Made by a program: the position numbers and the translations under genes
In this document: positions 52,959 to 62,531 of the stretch, one piece after another
How the letters are laid out: each line of letters begins with the position of its first letter
Numbering within the stretch: position 1 is the stretch's first letter
Notes under the pieces: model-generated
Databases searched by the model: none
Seen by the model: the letters and a program-made list of their open reading frames with translations, nothing else
What the model was told of the DNA's origin: nothing
From: 40-80 sp040394775
GTDB lineage: Bacteria; Bacteroidota; Bacteroidia; Flavobacteriales_D; Crocinitomicaceae
Assembly (NCBI GenBank): GCA_040394775.1
Contig: JBEBRN010000004.1
Span: forward strand, 8,958 to 72,957
Reading direction: 5' to 3'
Length of the DNA: 64,000 bases

Positions 52959-54230
52959 TCAGCTATTTGATAGCGACTTATTTTTAGACAGCATATAATA
53001 CCCTAAAATTGTATTAAAAAAAGCGAAATAGAAAATTCCTTTATTAGCATCTAGCACATTCTCTGTCAAAAAGAAAAAACAAATTCCAAATAAGAAAGTG
53101 ATATATATATAATCTTTTGATTTAATGGCTAAATAGAAATAATAAGCGAATACAAATAGAAAAATAAGCAACCCTAGTATTCCATGTTTTATAAGAACGG
53201 ATAAGTATTGACTGTGTACATTATAATTATCGATATAAGAAATAACATAGCCTTTTTCTTTATATTTTTCTTTTAAATGAATTAACTCATCTCCCGTTCC
53301 GTGGCCTATAAGTAACGATTTTGAAGCGACATCAAGTCCCGCAAGCCAACGGCCAGACCGAGGTTCAACTACCTTTAAATTTAATTCCTCAGAATTGAAA
53401 TTAACATCTTCTGCTATACTTGTTGTAAATCTATCTTTCATCGATTTATTAGTCATTATAAACACTGTACTGGTAAGAAGTACTAAAGCCAATGACACGA
53501 TAAATCGAATCTTATTTTTCACATAAAAGAATGGATAAACAAAAGCAATAACGATTAAGGTATAAATCAGGATACTACGTGCTGCTAGAAACAACAATCC
53601 TACTGATAGGGTCAAAATACAAACAGCGATAAGTACTTTTTGAAGCTTAGAAGATTGTGACAATAATGTAATCAAGAAAATAGCACTAAATGATAAGTAT
53701 AAAGATAAATAACTAGCATGAATATTTATCGGAGAAGAGAATTTATGATTAAAAAAATTGTCTGTAAATAGATCTGACAATGGAAGATGAAGCTGATATA
53801 AAGTAAAAAAAGCATACATGAAAAGCCCTATTACAGTCATAACGCTGCTAATTGATAATGTTATAAGCAATTGTCTAATCCGTTCTCGTGTAATGGTAAT
53901 AGCTAAAGGAATCAACAAAGGTAAAATGAATAGGATGAGTTGTCTTTCTATTAATGATCCTGCAACCGCTTTTTGGCTGGAATAAAAATACCCAGAAACC
54001 GACAAAAGAAATACGAATTGAAAGAGCCAAAAGTGACGCGGTATTTTTTTTAGCTTTTCCCATTTAAAATCTATGAGCGTAATGACAATAATGACATATA
54101 GAATCAATGTCGTATAAAATTTATCAAACGGTAAAAGAAAAGCAAATATATTTAAGCTAATAAATCTTATTTGTTCCAATTTAGATGATTCATCTCCTGA
54201 TAATTTAAAGAGTGAAAAATAATTGCTCAT
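52959..54230 (-). CDS. O-antigen ligase/polymerase family membrane protein
   Basis: 423 aa from the ATG at 54228-54230 (MSNYFSLFKLSGDESSKLEQIRFISLNIFAFLLPFD); the frame extends upstream only to a TTG. About 11 hydrophobic segments with a large periplasmic loop (about 285-340, SGRWLAGLDVASKSLLIGHGTGDELIHLKEKY) containing the SGR...GHGTG pattern of Wzy/WaaL proteins, and NVHSQYLSVLIKHGILGL after it, the classic NxHNxxLxxLxExGixG block. It polymerises or ligates a lipid-linked polysaccharide in the inner membrane. A second Wzy-like gene occurs at 58276-59895. Confidence 0.88.
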   Translation of the reverse strand: MSNYFSLFKLSGDESSKLEQIRFISLNIFAFLLPFDKFYTTLILYVIIVITLIDFKWEKLKKIPRHFWLFQFVFLLSVSGYFYSSQKAVAGSLIERQLILFILPLLIPLAITITRERIRQLLITLSISSVMTVIGLFMYAFFTLYQLHLPLSDLFTDNFFNHKFSSPINIHASYLSLYLSFSAIFLITLLSQSSKLQKVLIAVCILTLSVGLLFLAARSILIYTLIVIAFVYPFFYVKNKIRFIVSLALVLLTSTVFIMTNKSMKDRFTTSIAEDVNFNSEELNLKVVEPRSGRWLAGLDVASKSLLIGHGTGDELIHLKEKYKEKGYVISYIDNYNVHSQYLSVLIKHGILGLLIFLFVFAYYFYLAIKSKDYIYITFLFGICFFFLTENVLDANKGIFYFAFFNTILGYYMLSKNKSLSNS

Positions 54231-54318
54231 AATTAGTTTTAATTTAAAATAGCTTGAAAATAGGTGATAAAAGTAATGATAATTTAAGCAAATAATATGA
54301 CGATTATTTAAATTCAAC

Positions 54319-54326
54319 TATATTTG
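54319..54326 (+). promoter_or_regulatory. -7 box upstream of the acyltransferase gene
   Basis: TATATTTG matches TAnnTTTG, 54 nt before the acyltransferase ATG; no -33 TTTG at the expected place. Confidence 0.4.
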
Positions 54327-54380
54327 GCTACTCTACTAATCCATAAATGTAGAAGTGCTGCTTTATTATAAAATCATTCT

Positions 54381-55079
54381 ATGAGGAACTTACTAAATAA
54401 AATTATTTCTAAAATCAAAAAAGAAGATTTTTCATTGGATGAAAATATACCCATCACCTATCTTCTTAGATTTTTAATTGGAAAGGTAATTGCTTACATG
54501 AAGTTTATACTAAAGTTTAAAACGTTTAAAATTGGATTTATCGGAAAACAAAGTAAAGTTTTAGCACCATCTCTTATAAAGTTTAAAAAGAATTTAGTGA
54601 TTGCTGACAACTGCCATATTGATGCCATTTCTAAGGAAGGAATACTAATTGGAAATAATGTTTCTATTAATAAACGAGTGGTAATTGAGTGTACTGGAAG
54701 TATGAAAAACTTAGGCAAAGGTTTAATCCTTGGTAATAATGTTGGAATTGGATCGCACTCATTTCTTGGTTGTGCAGGAGGAGTAACAATAGGAGACGAT
54801 ACAATTCTAGGCAACTTTGTTTCATTTCATAGTGAGAATCATAATTTCAGCGAACAAAACATTCCTATTCGCTTACAAGGAGTCAACCGCAAAGGAATAA
54901 AGATTGGAGCCAATTGTTGGATTGGAGCTAAAGTAACAGTACTGGATGGTACTATACTTGGAGATGGATGCGTAGTTGCCGCGGGAGCAGTACTAAACGG
55001 AAAAGAATATCCAGACAATTCAATTATCGCGGGGATTCCAGCTAAGGTGATAAAAAGTAGAATACTAGCTACAGGCTAA
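54381..55079 (+). CDS. Left-handed beta-helix acyltransferase (maltose/WbbJ type)
   Basis: A 232-aa protein. Hexapeptide repeats run from about residue 70 to the end (LVIADNCHIDAISKEGILIGNNVSINKRVVIECTG..., GLILGNNVGIGSHSFLGCAGGVTIGDDTILGNFVSFHSENHNF, IKIGANCWIGAKVTVLDGTILGDGCVVAAGAVL), with the catalytic-type His in HSENHNF and the C-terminal IIAGIPAKVIKSR. It probably O-acetylates a sugar of the polysaccharide made by the neighbouring cluster. It is the only plus-strand gene in the cluster and meets the DUF1972 glycosyltransferase tail to tail without a gap. Confidence 0.92.
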   Translation: MRNLLNKIISKIKKEDFSLDENIPITYLLRFLIGKVIAYMKFILKFKTFKIGFIGKQSKVLAPSLIKFKKNLVIADNCHIDAISKEGILIGNNVSINKRVVIECTGSMKNLGKGLILGNNVGIGSHSFLGCAGGVTIGDDTILGNFVSFHSENHNFSEQNIPIRLQGVNRKGIKIGANCWIGAKVTVLDGTILGDGCVVAAGAVLNGKEYPDNSIIAGIPAKVIKSRILATG

Positions 55080-56168
55080 TTATAAAAGTGATAAAAAGAG
55101 ACGTTCGTGTTGGTCTATAATATATTCCCAGGAATAGTATTTTTCAATCTTATGAATATTAGCTGTCCCAAATAGCGCTTTACTATCCATTCCTTCCTTG
55201 TTATCAAGAATCTGTTGAACATTTTCAGCAGCGTTAAAATACAATGCATTTTCCTCTAATACACTTTGGTTAAATGGATTTTGATGAGCAACAATTAATG
55301 TATTACACGCCATTGCCTCCAACAAAGATGGATTGGTACCTCCTACCGAATGTCCATGGAAATAATACGTTGAAAAATACCTTAGATTATTCAAAATAGT
55401 AATGTCATAAATCGCTCCTACAAATCTTATTCGAGCATCATCCTTGAATTTATCTTGGAGATATAACCCAAATTTATTAGACGCATTACCAATAACAAGA
55501 AATGGGTTCTGAGAAGTAGAATGATGAACGCCATCCAAAATCACCTCAATATTATTTTCAGGTTCCATACGAGCGATTAACAGACTATATTGATATGCTT
55601 GAAGATGATATTCTTGGATGGATTCGATAGTAGGATTTTGAAATATGGTTGCACCATAAGCAATGAATTCTGAATTAACTTGATATTTATCTGCGATATA
55701 TGATTGAATCGCTTTAGAATCCGAAATGAGATAATCGCTATGCTTAATGGCTAATTTCTCCGCGTAAAGTAAAAATTTTTGTACCTTTTTACTAAATTTC
55801 GTTCTTTTCCATTCTAATCCATCCATATTGGTTATGACAAGAGGCTTCTTCGGGAACAACCTACCCCAAATAGAACTACTTGTGTAGCCCAAGTTAAGAA
55901 TGATGTCAAAATCTCTCTTTCTCGCATCTAGAATACAATTAAGATCGTAAATAAATTGACCTGCTGTTCCTAATCTATCTTCAGGGTCGCTTTTATGAAT
56001 AATCCTTACTCCTTTATACTCTTTTTTCTTATAAATATGCTTACTTGAGTTGTACACTGATACTTCGTGCCCTTTTTCTACTAATCCTACTGATAAGTAT
56101 TCTGCAAACTGTTCAAATCCGCCGTAGTTATTTGGGATTCCTCGTGTTCCCAATATTGCTATTTTCAT
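55080..56168 (-). CDS. DUF1972/GT4 glycosyltransferase (rhamnosyltransferase-like)
   Basis: A 362-aa protein. The N-terminal DUF1972 region MKIAILGTRGIPNNYGGFEQFAEYLSVGLVEKGHEVSVY is diagnostic for this rhamnosyltransferase-like branch. The GT-B C-terminal half has ARMEPENNIEVILDG, the GNASNKFGLYL loop and a YYFHGHSVGGTNPSLLEAMACNTLIVAHQNPFN donor-binding motif. The sugar specificity is not certain. It overlaps the next upstream gene by 4 nt; last gene of the leftward operon. Confidence 0.92.
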   Translation of the reverse strand: MKIAILGTRGIPNNYGGFEQFAEYLSVGLVEKGHEVSVYNSSKHIYKKKEYKGVRIIHKSDPEDRLGTAGQFIYDLNCILDARKRDFDIILNLGYTSSSIWGRLFPKKPLVITNMDGLEWKRTKFSKKVQKFLLYAEKLAIKHSDYLISDSKAIQSYIADKYQVNSEFIAYGATIFQNPTIESIQEYHLQAYQYSLLIARMEPENNIEVILDGVHHSTSQNPFLVIGNASNKFGLYLQDKFKDDARIRFVGAIYDITILNNLRYFSTYYFHGHSVGGTNPSLLEAMACNTLIVAHQNPFNQSVLEENALYFNAAENVQQILDNKEGMDSKALFGTANIHKIEKYYSWEYIIDQHERLFLSLL

Positions 56169-57328
56169 TTATTCTCTTTTAAAACATCCTGACAAATTGT
56201 TGAAATATTGTCCACATAGATCTCTTCCGTAAAAAATTCCTTTGCTCTTTTGGCACCATTTATTCCTAATCTATTTCGTTTATCTGGATTCATAATCAAG
56301 TCCTCCAAACATTTTTTTAATGCCCCCACATTTAATGGTTCAAATAATAACCCTGTCTCTTCAGAAATTACAATTTCAGATAAGCCACCATGATTGGCAG
56401 CAATGACCGGCTTTTCACAGAGCATTGCCTCAACAGCAACTAATCCAAAGGGTTCAGGTAAAGTAGAAGGAATAACAGCAATATCCACTTGCTTCCAGAT
56501 CGGCCAAATAGCGGTTTGAAATGGAATAATATGCACTGTTTTTTCTAAATCATACTGTTTTATTACTTCTTCAAGACTCTCCAGCCATACCTCCTGATTT
56601 GGTGGAGGAGAACCAATAAAGAACAATTCAATATCGTACTGTGGAGCTAGGTCTTTAAATGCTTCCAATAGTAACTGTTGTCCTTTCCACTTATTAATTC
56701 TACCTACTAATGCTATTTTTATTGATGTTGAATTAGTAGCTTTTATTAGTTGTTCATCAGTATCAACAATTCTTTCTAAATCAGGTTTATCTAATCCGTT
56801 CCAAACGATAGAATAATTGATATCATTTCTATCTTGAATCCAAAAACGCTTCGTTGACTTTGAATTAAAGATGATTCTAGCATTCATTTTTAATTCAATC
56901 AATTTCGTAAATATCTTTCTTACGATTTTGGGATTATCAATTATTTCGTGAACGTGCCAAATATGTTTTATCTTATGTTTTCGAGCAAAGAATACTCCTA
57001 ATAAAACGGCTAAAGTATTAGAATAAACTAAATCAATTTTTGTATCCTTCAGTGAATGTTCAATTCGCTTTATTGACTTTTTTATTTGAAAAGGTAATGT
57101 GATTAAATTTTTAACGGAAAACATTGTCCGAGATATTTTAATCACTGGAGCAACAACATATTCAACACCTTCTTTATCGAATTCTTTTGACAACAGTCCT
57201 AACTGAGGAAGAACGACAATAGGCCTGAAGTTTTTACGCTTCATGGTTCGCACTAAGATCAGTAAAGTTTTATCTGAACCGTATAATTCAGAAGACTGAT
57301 GAATAAAAAGTATAGTAGGTGAAATCAT
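56165..57328 (-). CDS. Glycosyltransferase family 4
   Basis: A 387-aa GT-B enzyme. The N-terminal domain with LFIHQSSELYGSDKTLLILVRTM is followed by the C-terminal GT1/4 domain: IALVGRINKWKGQQLLLEAFKDL, VDIAVIPSTLPEPFGLVAVEAMLCEKPVIAANHGGLSEIV and GLLF, including the E-x7-E motif. It is cytoplasmic and adds a sugar to the lipid-linked repeat unit. Overlaps of 4 nt with both neighbours show one operon. Confidence 0.94.
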   Translation of the reverse strand: MISPTILFIHQSSELYGSDKTLLILVRTMKRKNFRPIVVLPQLGLLSKEFDKEGVEYVVAPVIKISRTMFSVKNLITLPFQIKKSIKRIEHSLKDTKIDLVYSNTLAVLLGVFFARKHKIKHIWHVHEIIDNPKIVRKIFTKLIELKMNARIIFNSKSTKRFWIQDRNDINYSIVWNGLDKPDLERIVDTDEQLIKATNSTSIKIALVGRINKWKGQQLLLEAFKDLAPQYDIELFFIGSPPPNQEVWLESLEEVIKQYDLEKTVHIIPFQTAIWPIWKQVDIAVIPSTLPEPFGLVAVEAMLCEKPVIAANHGGLSEIVISEETGLLFEPLNVGALKKCLEDLIMNPDKRNRLGINGAKRAKEFFTEEIYVDNISTICQDVLKENK

Positions 57329-58269
57329 TTTTTAAGATTAGTATAAATAAATGAAATAACTCTTTTAGGTAAAAAGCTCATTAAAAATAGAATATACGAA
57401 GTTGGATTACCTTTTTCTAATTGTATTGACTTTCTAATATTAAACCTTGACTTTTTAGGATTATAATTATTCCATAGATATTTTTTTGACAATAGTCGAT
57501 AATAGGAGATTTCCTTTTTTCTTTTATCGACCTTTTTCAAACTTTCTATTATAATTTTTTCCTGACGCTCTGAAACAGTTCCAGTTTTAAGTATTTCTTC
57601 TTTTGTCTCTAAAAATGCTTTATCATAGTCTTTATGATCTATCGTTACTGATGATAGATTAAAACGATAATCCACTAATTCCTCTGGAAGAATACTAAAT
57701 TTCCCTTTAGACGCTAGTTTTGACCATAATAAATGATCTTCAAATGAGTGCGCCCTCTCATCATACATTCCTACTTCAATAACGGCTTCTTTTATAAAAA
57801 AGACGGAAGAATGCACATAAATACAACTGTTATGAATTTCGGCTTTTATTAAGTTATCTTCATATATTCCAGACTGATGACGGAAAATAAACGCTCCATT
57901 CTCTTCAATACAATTCGCATCGGAACCAACTAAAATATAGTCGGGGTTGCTTTTCATAAAGTTATATTGCTTTTCCAATCTAAGTTCATGAGAAAGGTCA
58001 TCCGCATCCATTCTTGCAATATACTTCCCAGTAGCATTCTTGAGTCCCGTGTTTAGAGCATTTGATACACCTCCATTTTTTTGATTGATCACTTTTATTC
58101 TAGGATCAGTATAGGATTGAATAATTTCAAGACTACGATCTGTCGAACCATCATTCACGATTAAAAATTCAAATTCCTTAAAACTTTGATTTAAAATACT
58201 CTCTATCGCTTCAGCTATATACTTCTCACCGTTATAAACAGGCATTAATACAGTAACTTCAAAATTCAT
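57325..58269 (-). CDS. Glycosyltransferase family 2
   Basis: A 314-aa GT-A enzyme: VTVLMPVYNGEKYIAEAIESILNQSFKEFEFLIVNDGSTDRSLEII, ALNTGLKNATGKYIARMDADDLSHELRLEKQ (DxD in MDADD), and FEDHLLWSKLASKGKFSILPEELVDYR. It transfers a sugar in repeat-unit assembly. It starts 6 nt after the polymerase-like gene. Confidence 0.94.
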   Translation of the reverse strand: MNFEVTVLMPVYNGEKYIAEAIESILNQSFKEFEFLIVNDGSTDRSLEIIQSYTDPRIKVINQKNGGVSNALNTGLKNATGKYIARMDADDLSHELRLEKQYNFMKSNPDYILVGSDANCIEENGAFIFRHQSGIYEDNLIKAEIHNSCIYVHSSVFFIKEAVIEVGMYDERAHSFEDHLLWSKLASKGKFSILPEELVDYRFNLSSVTIDHKDYDKAFLETKEEILKTGTVSERQEKIIIESLKKVDKRKKEISYYRLLSKKYLWNNYNPKKSRFNIRKSIQLEKGNPTSYILFLMSFLPKRVISFIYTNLKK

Positions 58270-58275
58270 TCTAGA

Positions 58276-59895
58276 CTATTTGTTAATTATTGGGGTTTCT
58301 TTAGGTTTTTCTATCTTTTTCAAATCAATAAACATCATTAATTCAAACAATATAACTGTCGTGAAATCTTCAAACCAATAATCAGTAAAAAGCATCATTA
58401 GAAAGATAGGTAGTATTATTTTTCCATAGGTTAATGCTCTATAACTTTTAGCAAAAAACCAAACATAAAAACATAAAAACAGTCCTAGACCAATTACGCC
58501 ATATTCACCTAGAATTTGATTTACAAAAGAGAAAGGGCTATTCGTTACTGAATGCTTTTCTTCTCCTTGAGACCAAAAATAGGCATAGATCGATAAGTTA
58601 TTTTCTTTAAATTCAGGGGTGATATCTTCAACTATTTTATTTAAAAACCGCTTTTCACCGTCGAGTGAGCTATATCCTGATATAGAAAAAGCTAATTTTG
58701 ACGAGAAACGTCCAGCACCGCTACCTATCAAGAAATGCTCAATACTTGATGTATTATATTCTACCGTTTGAAAATAAGAAATAAGTTTACCTGGATATTT
58801 ATTTTTTTCAAATTCTTTAAGAGTGGAACCGTACAATTGCTCATTCATTGAAATAAGATGAGTTTGTTTAACAAGTTTACTTTGTGCAACTTCTTTCTTA
58901 ATAGGTGTGATCATCTTATCATGCTCTATTTTCTTAAGTTCTTTTCTAATATTAACAGAGGGCTTATTAGTTGATGAATCTCTTTTTATTTCAATGCTTT
59001 CTTTACTAGCTAAGTACTCTTTAATTTTATTTTCTCGTTCCGCTTCTAGCTGACTATTCTGAATGGCTTGTTGTTGTTGAGTTTTAATGACATTTTCCTT
59101 CTTATTTAATAAGGTTTTCGTAAAGTAGTTCAAGTTATCAGGTGATATTCTAGCGTAAAAGACAACAATAATTCCCAAGAATAAAATAGCCACCGTCTTT
59201 CTCAATTTACTATGATTGAAAAATAGAATAATTAACGCTACCAATAGTATAAGTACTCCGACATTACTAGTCGTCAGTAACGAAATAATCAAACATAATA
59301 ATGCTAAAACTAGTTGACGGTTATATAAAAAATAAAAGCATCCAAATAAATTAGCGAACATATTCACGATGGAAGCATTAAAGAATATTCCTTGAATATA
59401 ATCTCCTGTTGACATATAATACTGGCTGCCTAAGCCCATATATGTGTAAGGGTTTAGCACCCCCGTTTCTATCATTATTTGACCTAAATTAAAGAGACTG
59501 ATTATGATGTTTAAAATAAAAAACAACGTTATAGCATTATGAATTTTCACACCATCTCTCCTTTCTACAAATGACTTCATTTGATGAACAACCAAGAGTG
59601 AGATTCCCCAAAAAATAATTCCTAAAAAAGAAATAATAAAAAACTTTTGACTCCATTTCTCATAATGAAACAAAACCTGAATCACAGATAGAACGATTAT
59701 AAGAAAATAAAAAAGAGGAATTCGATTTTCTTTAAACTTAAGTTTAAATTTGAAATCAAAGTTAGCTATGACAATTAAAGCAATAGCCACTAGCTTCAGT
59801 TTAGTGTTAACATTCAAAAAGAGAATTAAAAACGCTAATAACAACCAATCAACAGATGAAATATAGTTAAAGAATCGATTTATCATTTTTTCCAA
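58276..59895 (-). CDS. Wzy-like polysaccharide polymerase with long charged loop
   Basis: A 539-aa membrane protein with roughly 10-11 hydrophobic segments. Between the middle and C-terminal membrane segments is an unusually long hydrophilic loop (about 255-395) that starts with a charged, Gln/Lys/Glu-rich, probably coiled-coil stretch (ENVIKTQQQQAIQNSQLE through KKEVAQSKLVKQT) and then EHFLIGSGAGRFSSKLAFS, a GxGxGRFSSK motif as in O-antigen polymerases. The C-terminus has NSPFSFVNQILGEYGVIGLGLFL. Assignment as Wzy rests on topology, these motifs and its place between flippase and glycosyltransferase genes. Confidence 0.75.
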   Translation of the reverse strand: MEKMINRFFNYISSVDWLLLAFLILFLNVNTKLKLVAIALIVIANFDFKFKLKFKENRIPLFYFLIIVLSVIQVLFHYEKWSQKFFIISFLGIIFWGISLLVVHQMKSFVERRDGVKIHNAITLFFILNIIISLFNLGQIMIETGVLNPYTYMGLGSQYYMSTGDYIQGIFFNASIVNMFANLFGCFYFLYNRQLVLALLCLIISLLTTSNVGVLILLVALIILFFNHSKLRKTVAILFLGIIVVFYARISPDNLNYFTKTLLNKKENVIKTQQQQAIQNSQLEAERENKIKEYLASKESIEIKRDSSTNKPSVNIRKELKKIEHDKMITPIKKEVAQSKLVKQTHLISMNEQLYGSTLKEFEKNKYPGKLISYFQTVEYNTSSIEHFLIGSGAGRFSSKLAFSISGYSSLDGEKRFLNKIVEDITPEFKENNLSIYAYFWSQGEEKHSVTNSPFSFVNQILGEYGVIGLGLFLCFYVWFFAKSYRALTYGKIILPIFLMMLFTDYWFEDFTTVILFELMMFIDLKKIEKPKETPIINK

Positions 59896-59906
59896 TGTAC
59901 ACTTTA

Positions 59907-61109
59907 TTAGTTGAATTCATTTATGACTTTACTGTAAAAATCAACATGATCCTTAGCTGATTTCTCAATCGTAAACTTTTCTAGTATCGTCTCTCTACCT
60001 TTACGTGAATACTGTTCTTGCAAGGATTTATTTTCAATTAATTCAATAATTTTATTAGCTATCTCATCAATATTATCAGGGTCAATCAAACTACCATTTT
60101 CGCCATCAACAATAAGTTCTTTTCCTGAAGCCCTTGATGTATTGATTACGGGACAGCCAACAGACAAGGCCTCTAATGGCGCCAAGGCAAAACATTCTGA
60201 ATAGGAAGGAAATATAGCAGCTGTCGCTTTACTCAATTGATGATACAAATTTTCTCTGGTAGTATGTCCCATAAAGAAAACTTTTTCAATAGCTGCCTTA
60301 CTCAATAGACTTTTCAACTCTTCAATCTTCCCTTTTCCAAAAATATAAAGTTTTGCATCTGGATGTTTCTCTATTACTTTATTCCACGCAAGAAGCAATG
60401 AGAATATACCTTTTTTCTTTAATAATGTTCCGGTGAAAATAAATGTTTTTTCTTCTTTATTTGGATTCCTCTCAAAATCAAAAGTAGTCTCAATGCAATT
60501 ATGTAAAATCTCAACTGGTTTAGAATATTTAAATAATCTTTTATTCACAGATTCGGTATAATGGCTAACGGATGATAATGCGTCAGCTCGGTCATATAGC
60601 GCTCTATCTATTTGTTCAAAATAGAGGTTGCTTTTTTGTTGAGTCTCATCGCAAAAATAAGTGTATGAACCATTGGATTTCACTACTAAAGGAGCTTTAA
60701 AAGAAGGCCATTCCACCTTAAATCCAATTTCAAAAACAAAAGAATTCCAATCAGGAATCTCTATAATATCAATTCGCTTTTCATCAATAATCTGATGTAT
60801 CTTTTGAATATATTTATTAAATGCGCTTTTCCCATTCAAATTTCTTCGAATCCAATTCGGCATTTTACCAATGACTTTATAAAAAAAGTTTTTATTCTTA
60901 GTGCCGAAATTCATTCCATAGCGTAATCGATATACCTCAACACCTTGATCTACTTCATAGTCTTTCTGTCCATAATAAAAAGGGTATAGACCGACAACAA
61001 CAACGGAATGACCTTGTCGAACCAATTCTCTTCCCAGCACTTGAACCATTGTTCCAATTCCACCGTGCTGGCCTGGGGGATATTCATCACAAATAAAAAG
61101 AATATTCAT
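59907..61109 (-). CDS. Glycosyltransferase family 4
   Basis: A 400-aa GT-B enzyme. The N-terminal MNILFICDEYPPGQHGGIGTMVQVLGRELVRQGHSVVVVGLYPF is typical of GT4; the C-terminal domain is FIFTGTLLKKKGIFSLLLAWNKV, LYIFGKGKIEELKSLL and AAIFPSYSECFALAPLEALSVGCPVINTSRASGKELIVDGENGSLI. It adds a sugar to the growing repeat unit. The flippase gene ends at the base just before its ATG. Confidence 0.94.
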   Translation of the reverse strand: MNILFICDEYPPGQHGGIGTMVQVLGRELVRQGHSVVVVGLYPFYYGQKDYEVDQGVEVYRLRYGMNFGTKNKNFFYKVIGKMPNWIRRNLNGKSAFNKYIQKIHQIIDEKRIDIIEIPDWNSFVFEIGFKVEWPSFKAPLVVKSNGSYTYFCDETQQKSNLYFEQIDRALYDRADALSSVSHYTESVNKRLFKYSKPVEILHNCIETTFDFERNPNKEEKTFIFTGTLLKKKGIFSLLLAWNKVIEKHPDAKLYIFGKGKIEELKSLLSKAAIEKVFFMGHTTRENLYHQLSKATAAIFPSYSECFALAPLEALSVGCPVINTSRASGKELIVDGENGSLIDPDNIDEIANKIIELIENKSLQEQYSRKGRETILEKFTIEKSAKDHVDFYSKVINEFN

Positions 61110-62528
61110 TTAAATAAAAGCTGATTTTAGTATCTTAATACTGAATAAATTACTAATTCTTGTCAAAACTATATAAAATACAATGGCTATTAGCCCTTTT
61201 AGTGAAAAATGAATAGGTACCCAATAGAGAGAAAGTACGATTAACGTACCTATAAGCATGTTTATCACTAAGACTCTTATCTTCAAAGCATACTTAGTTT
61301 GGAAAGTCAAACGATAGTATAAAGCAACTTGAACAAGTGTACTCATCAAAAAAGCAAAAGCTGCTCCTTCAGCCCCATGAGAAGCTATTAGAAAGATATT
61401 TAATACGATATTCATCCCAGAAGTAATTGCCGTTATCACAAAAATCTTTTTTAATTGACCTTGTGCAAATGCCATCGTCCATAAAAAGTTCGTCGTATAA
61501 TACAATGGAATACATGCTCCCAATACTGTATATGTTAACTGATTTACAGCTCCATATTTATTATCTGTTATCAAATCGAAGAAATCTGACCAGATGAGAA
61601 TAACAACCACAGGTATGAGTACTGCAATAAATATCTCCGTCTTAAAAAGACTATCAATATTATTTTTTTCTGTCGATTTCAATGATTGGTTTGCCTTAAA
61701 TAGCTTAGAGAAACGCGTCAGTAGTATTGGAGCAATAACTAAGTATGGAATTTTAGAAACCTCGAAGATTTTATAAGCAAATGAATACTCTGCCGTTTTA
61801 ATAGTGGTGGCAATTATTCCCATCAAAATCCAATCCACCCTAGCTAAAGCAGAATCAAACAATACTGTCCCCAGTTGAGGTAACGACTCTATAACTAAAA
61901 GTTTATATTCTTTGAGTGGTGCTTTTGGCTTTATGTAGTAACTAAGTGTGACACCAGCAATATAGTAGCTTATGCCAAATTCTATAATATAGCTGACAAT
62001 AAATGCTGCAACAATAAACTTAATCGTAAAAAGACCTGCTAAAAGTAATCCTACAATAAAAATAACACGCGTTATACTTGTTAAAATAGCGATTACCGCT
62101 AATTTATTAAACTTTTCATAGCCATTTAAACAAAGCTTTACTGAATTGGCAATCGTAAACAAAGATTGATTGATTACAATTAATAAGAAGAGATCTTTAA
62201 ATGCTAGTCCATCAAAAAAGAAAGTACAGCAAATACTAGCAGTTGATATTAAAATGATGCTTGAAACAATCGTATGAAAGAAATGAATAGATATTGTTGC
62301 TTCAGCCTTATGTCCTGATGCGACGCGCTTAACGTATACCAAATCCATTCCCAATGAAAAAACAGTGATGATGGTTGAACTAAGCGCAATACTCCAATTA
62401 TAGAACCCAAATTCTTCTTTGGAAATGTATTTTGAAATTAAATAAAATATTAGAAGATTGGCAATTTGCGTAATTGCAACTTGAATCGTACTCGCCGATA
62501 TGTCTTTTAAAAATTTCTTACTCTCCAT
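61110..62528 (-). CDS. Wzx-type polysaccharide flippase
   Basis: A 472-aa MATE/MOP-superfamily transporter with about 12-14 hydrophobic segments: ISASTIQVAITQIANLLIFYLISKYISKEEFGFYNWSIALSSTIITVFSLGMDLVYVKRVA at the N-terminus is typical. It flips undecaprenyl-diphosphate-linked repeat units across the inner membrane. It lies 3 nt after the initiating sugar transferase gene. Confidence 0.92.
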   Translation of the reverse strand: MESKKFLKDISASTIQVAITQIANLLIFYLISKYISKEEFGFYNWSIALSSTIITVFSLGMDLVYVKRVASGHKAEATISIHFFHTIVSSIILISTASICCTFFFDGLAFKDLFLLIVINQSLFTIANSVKLCLNGYEKFNKLAVIAILTSITRVIFIVGLLLAGLFTIKFIVAAFIVSYIIEFGISYYIAGVTLSYYIKPKAPLKEYKLLVIESLPQLGTVLFDSALARVDWILMGIIATTIKTAEYSFAYKIFEVSKIPYLVIAPILLTRFSKLFKANQSLKSTEKNNIDSLFKTEIFIAVLIPVVVILIWSDFFDLITDNKYGAVNQLTYTVLGACIPLYYTTNFLWTMAFAQGQLKKIFVITAITSGMNIVLNIFLIASHGAEGAAFAFLMSTLVQVALYYRLTFQTKYALKIRVLVINMLIGTLIVLSLYWVPIHFSLKGLIAIVFYIVLTRISNLFSIKILKSAFI

Positions 62529-62531
62529 CTA

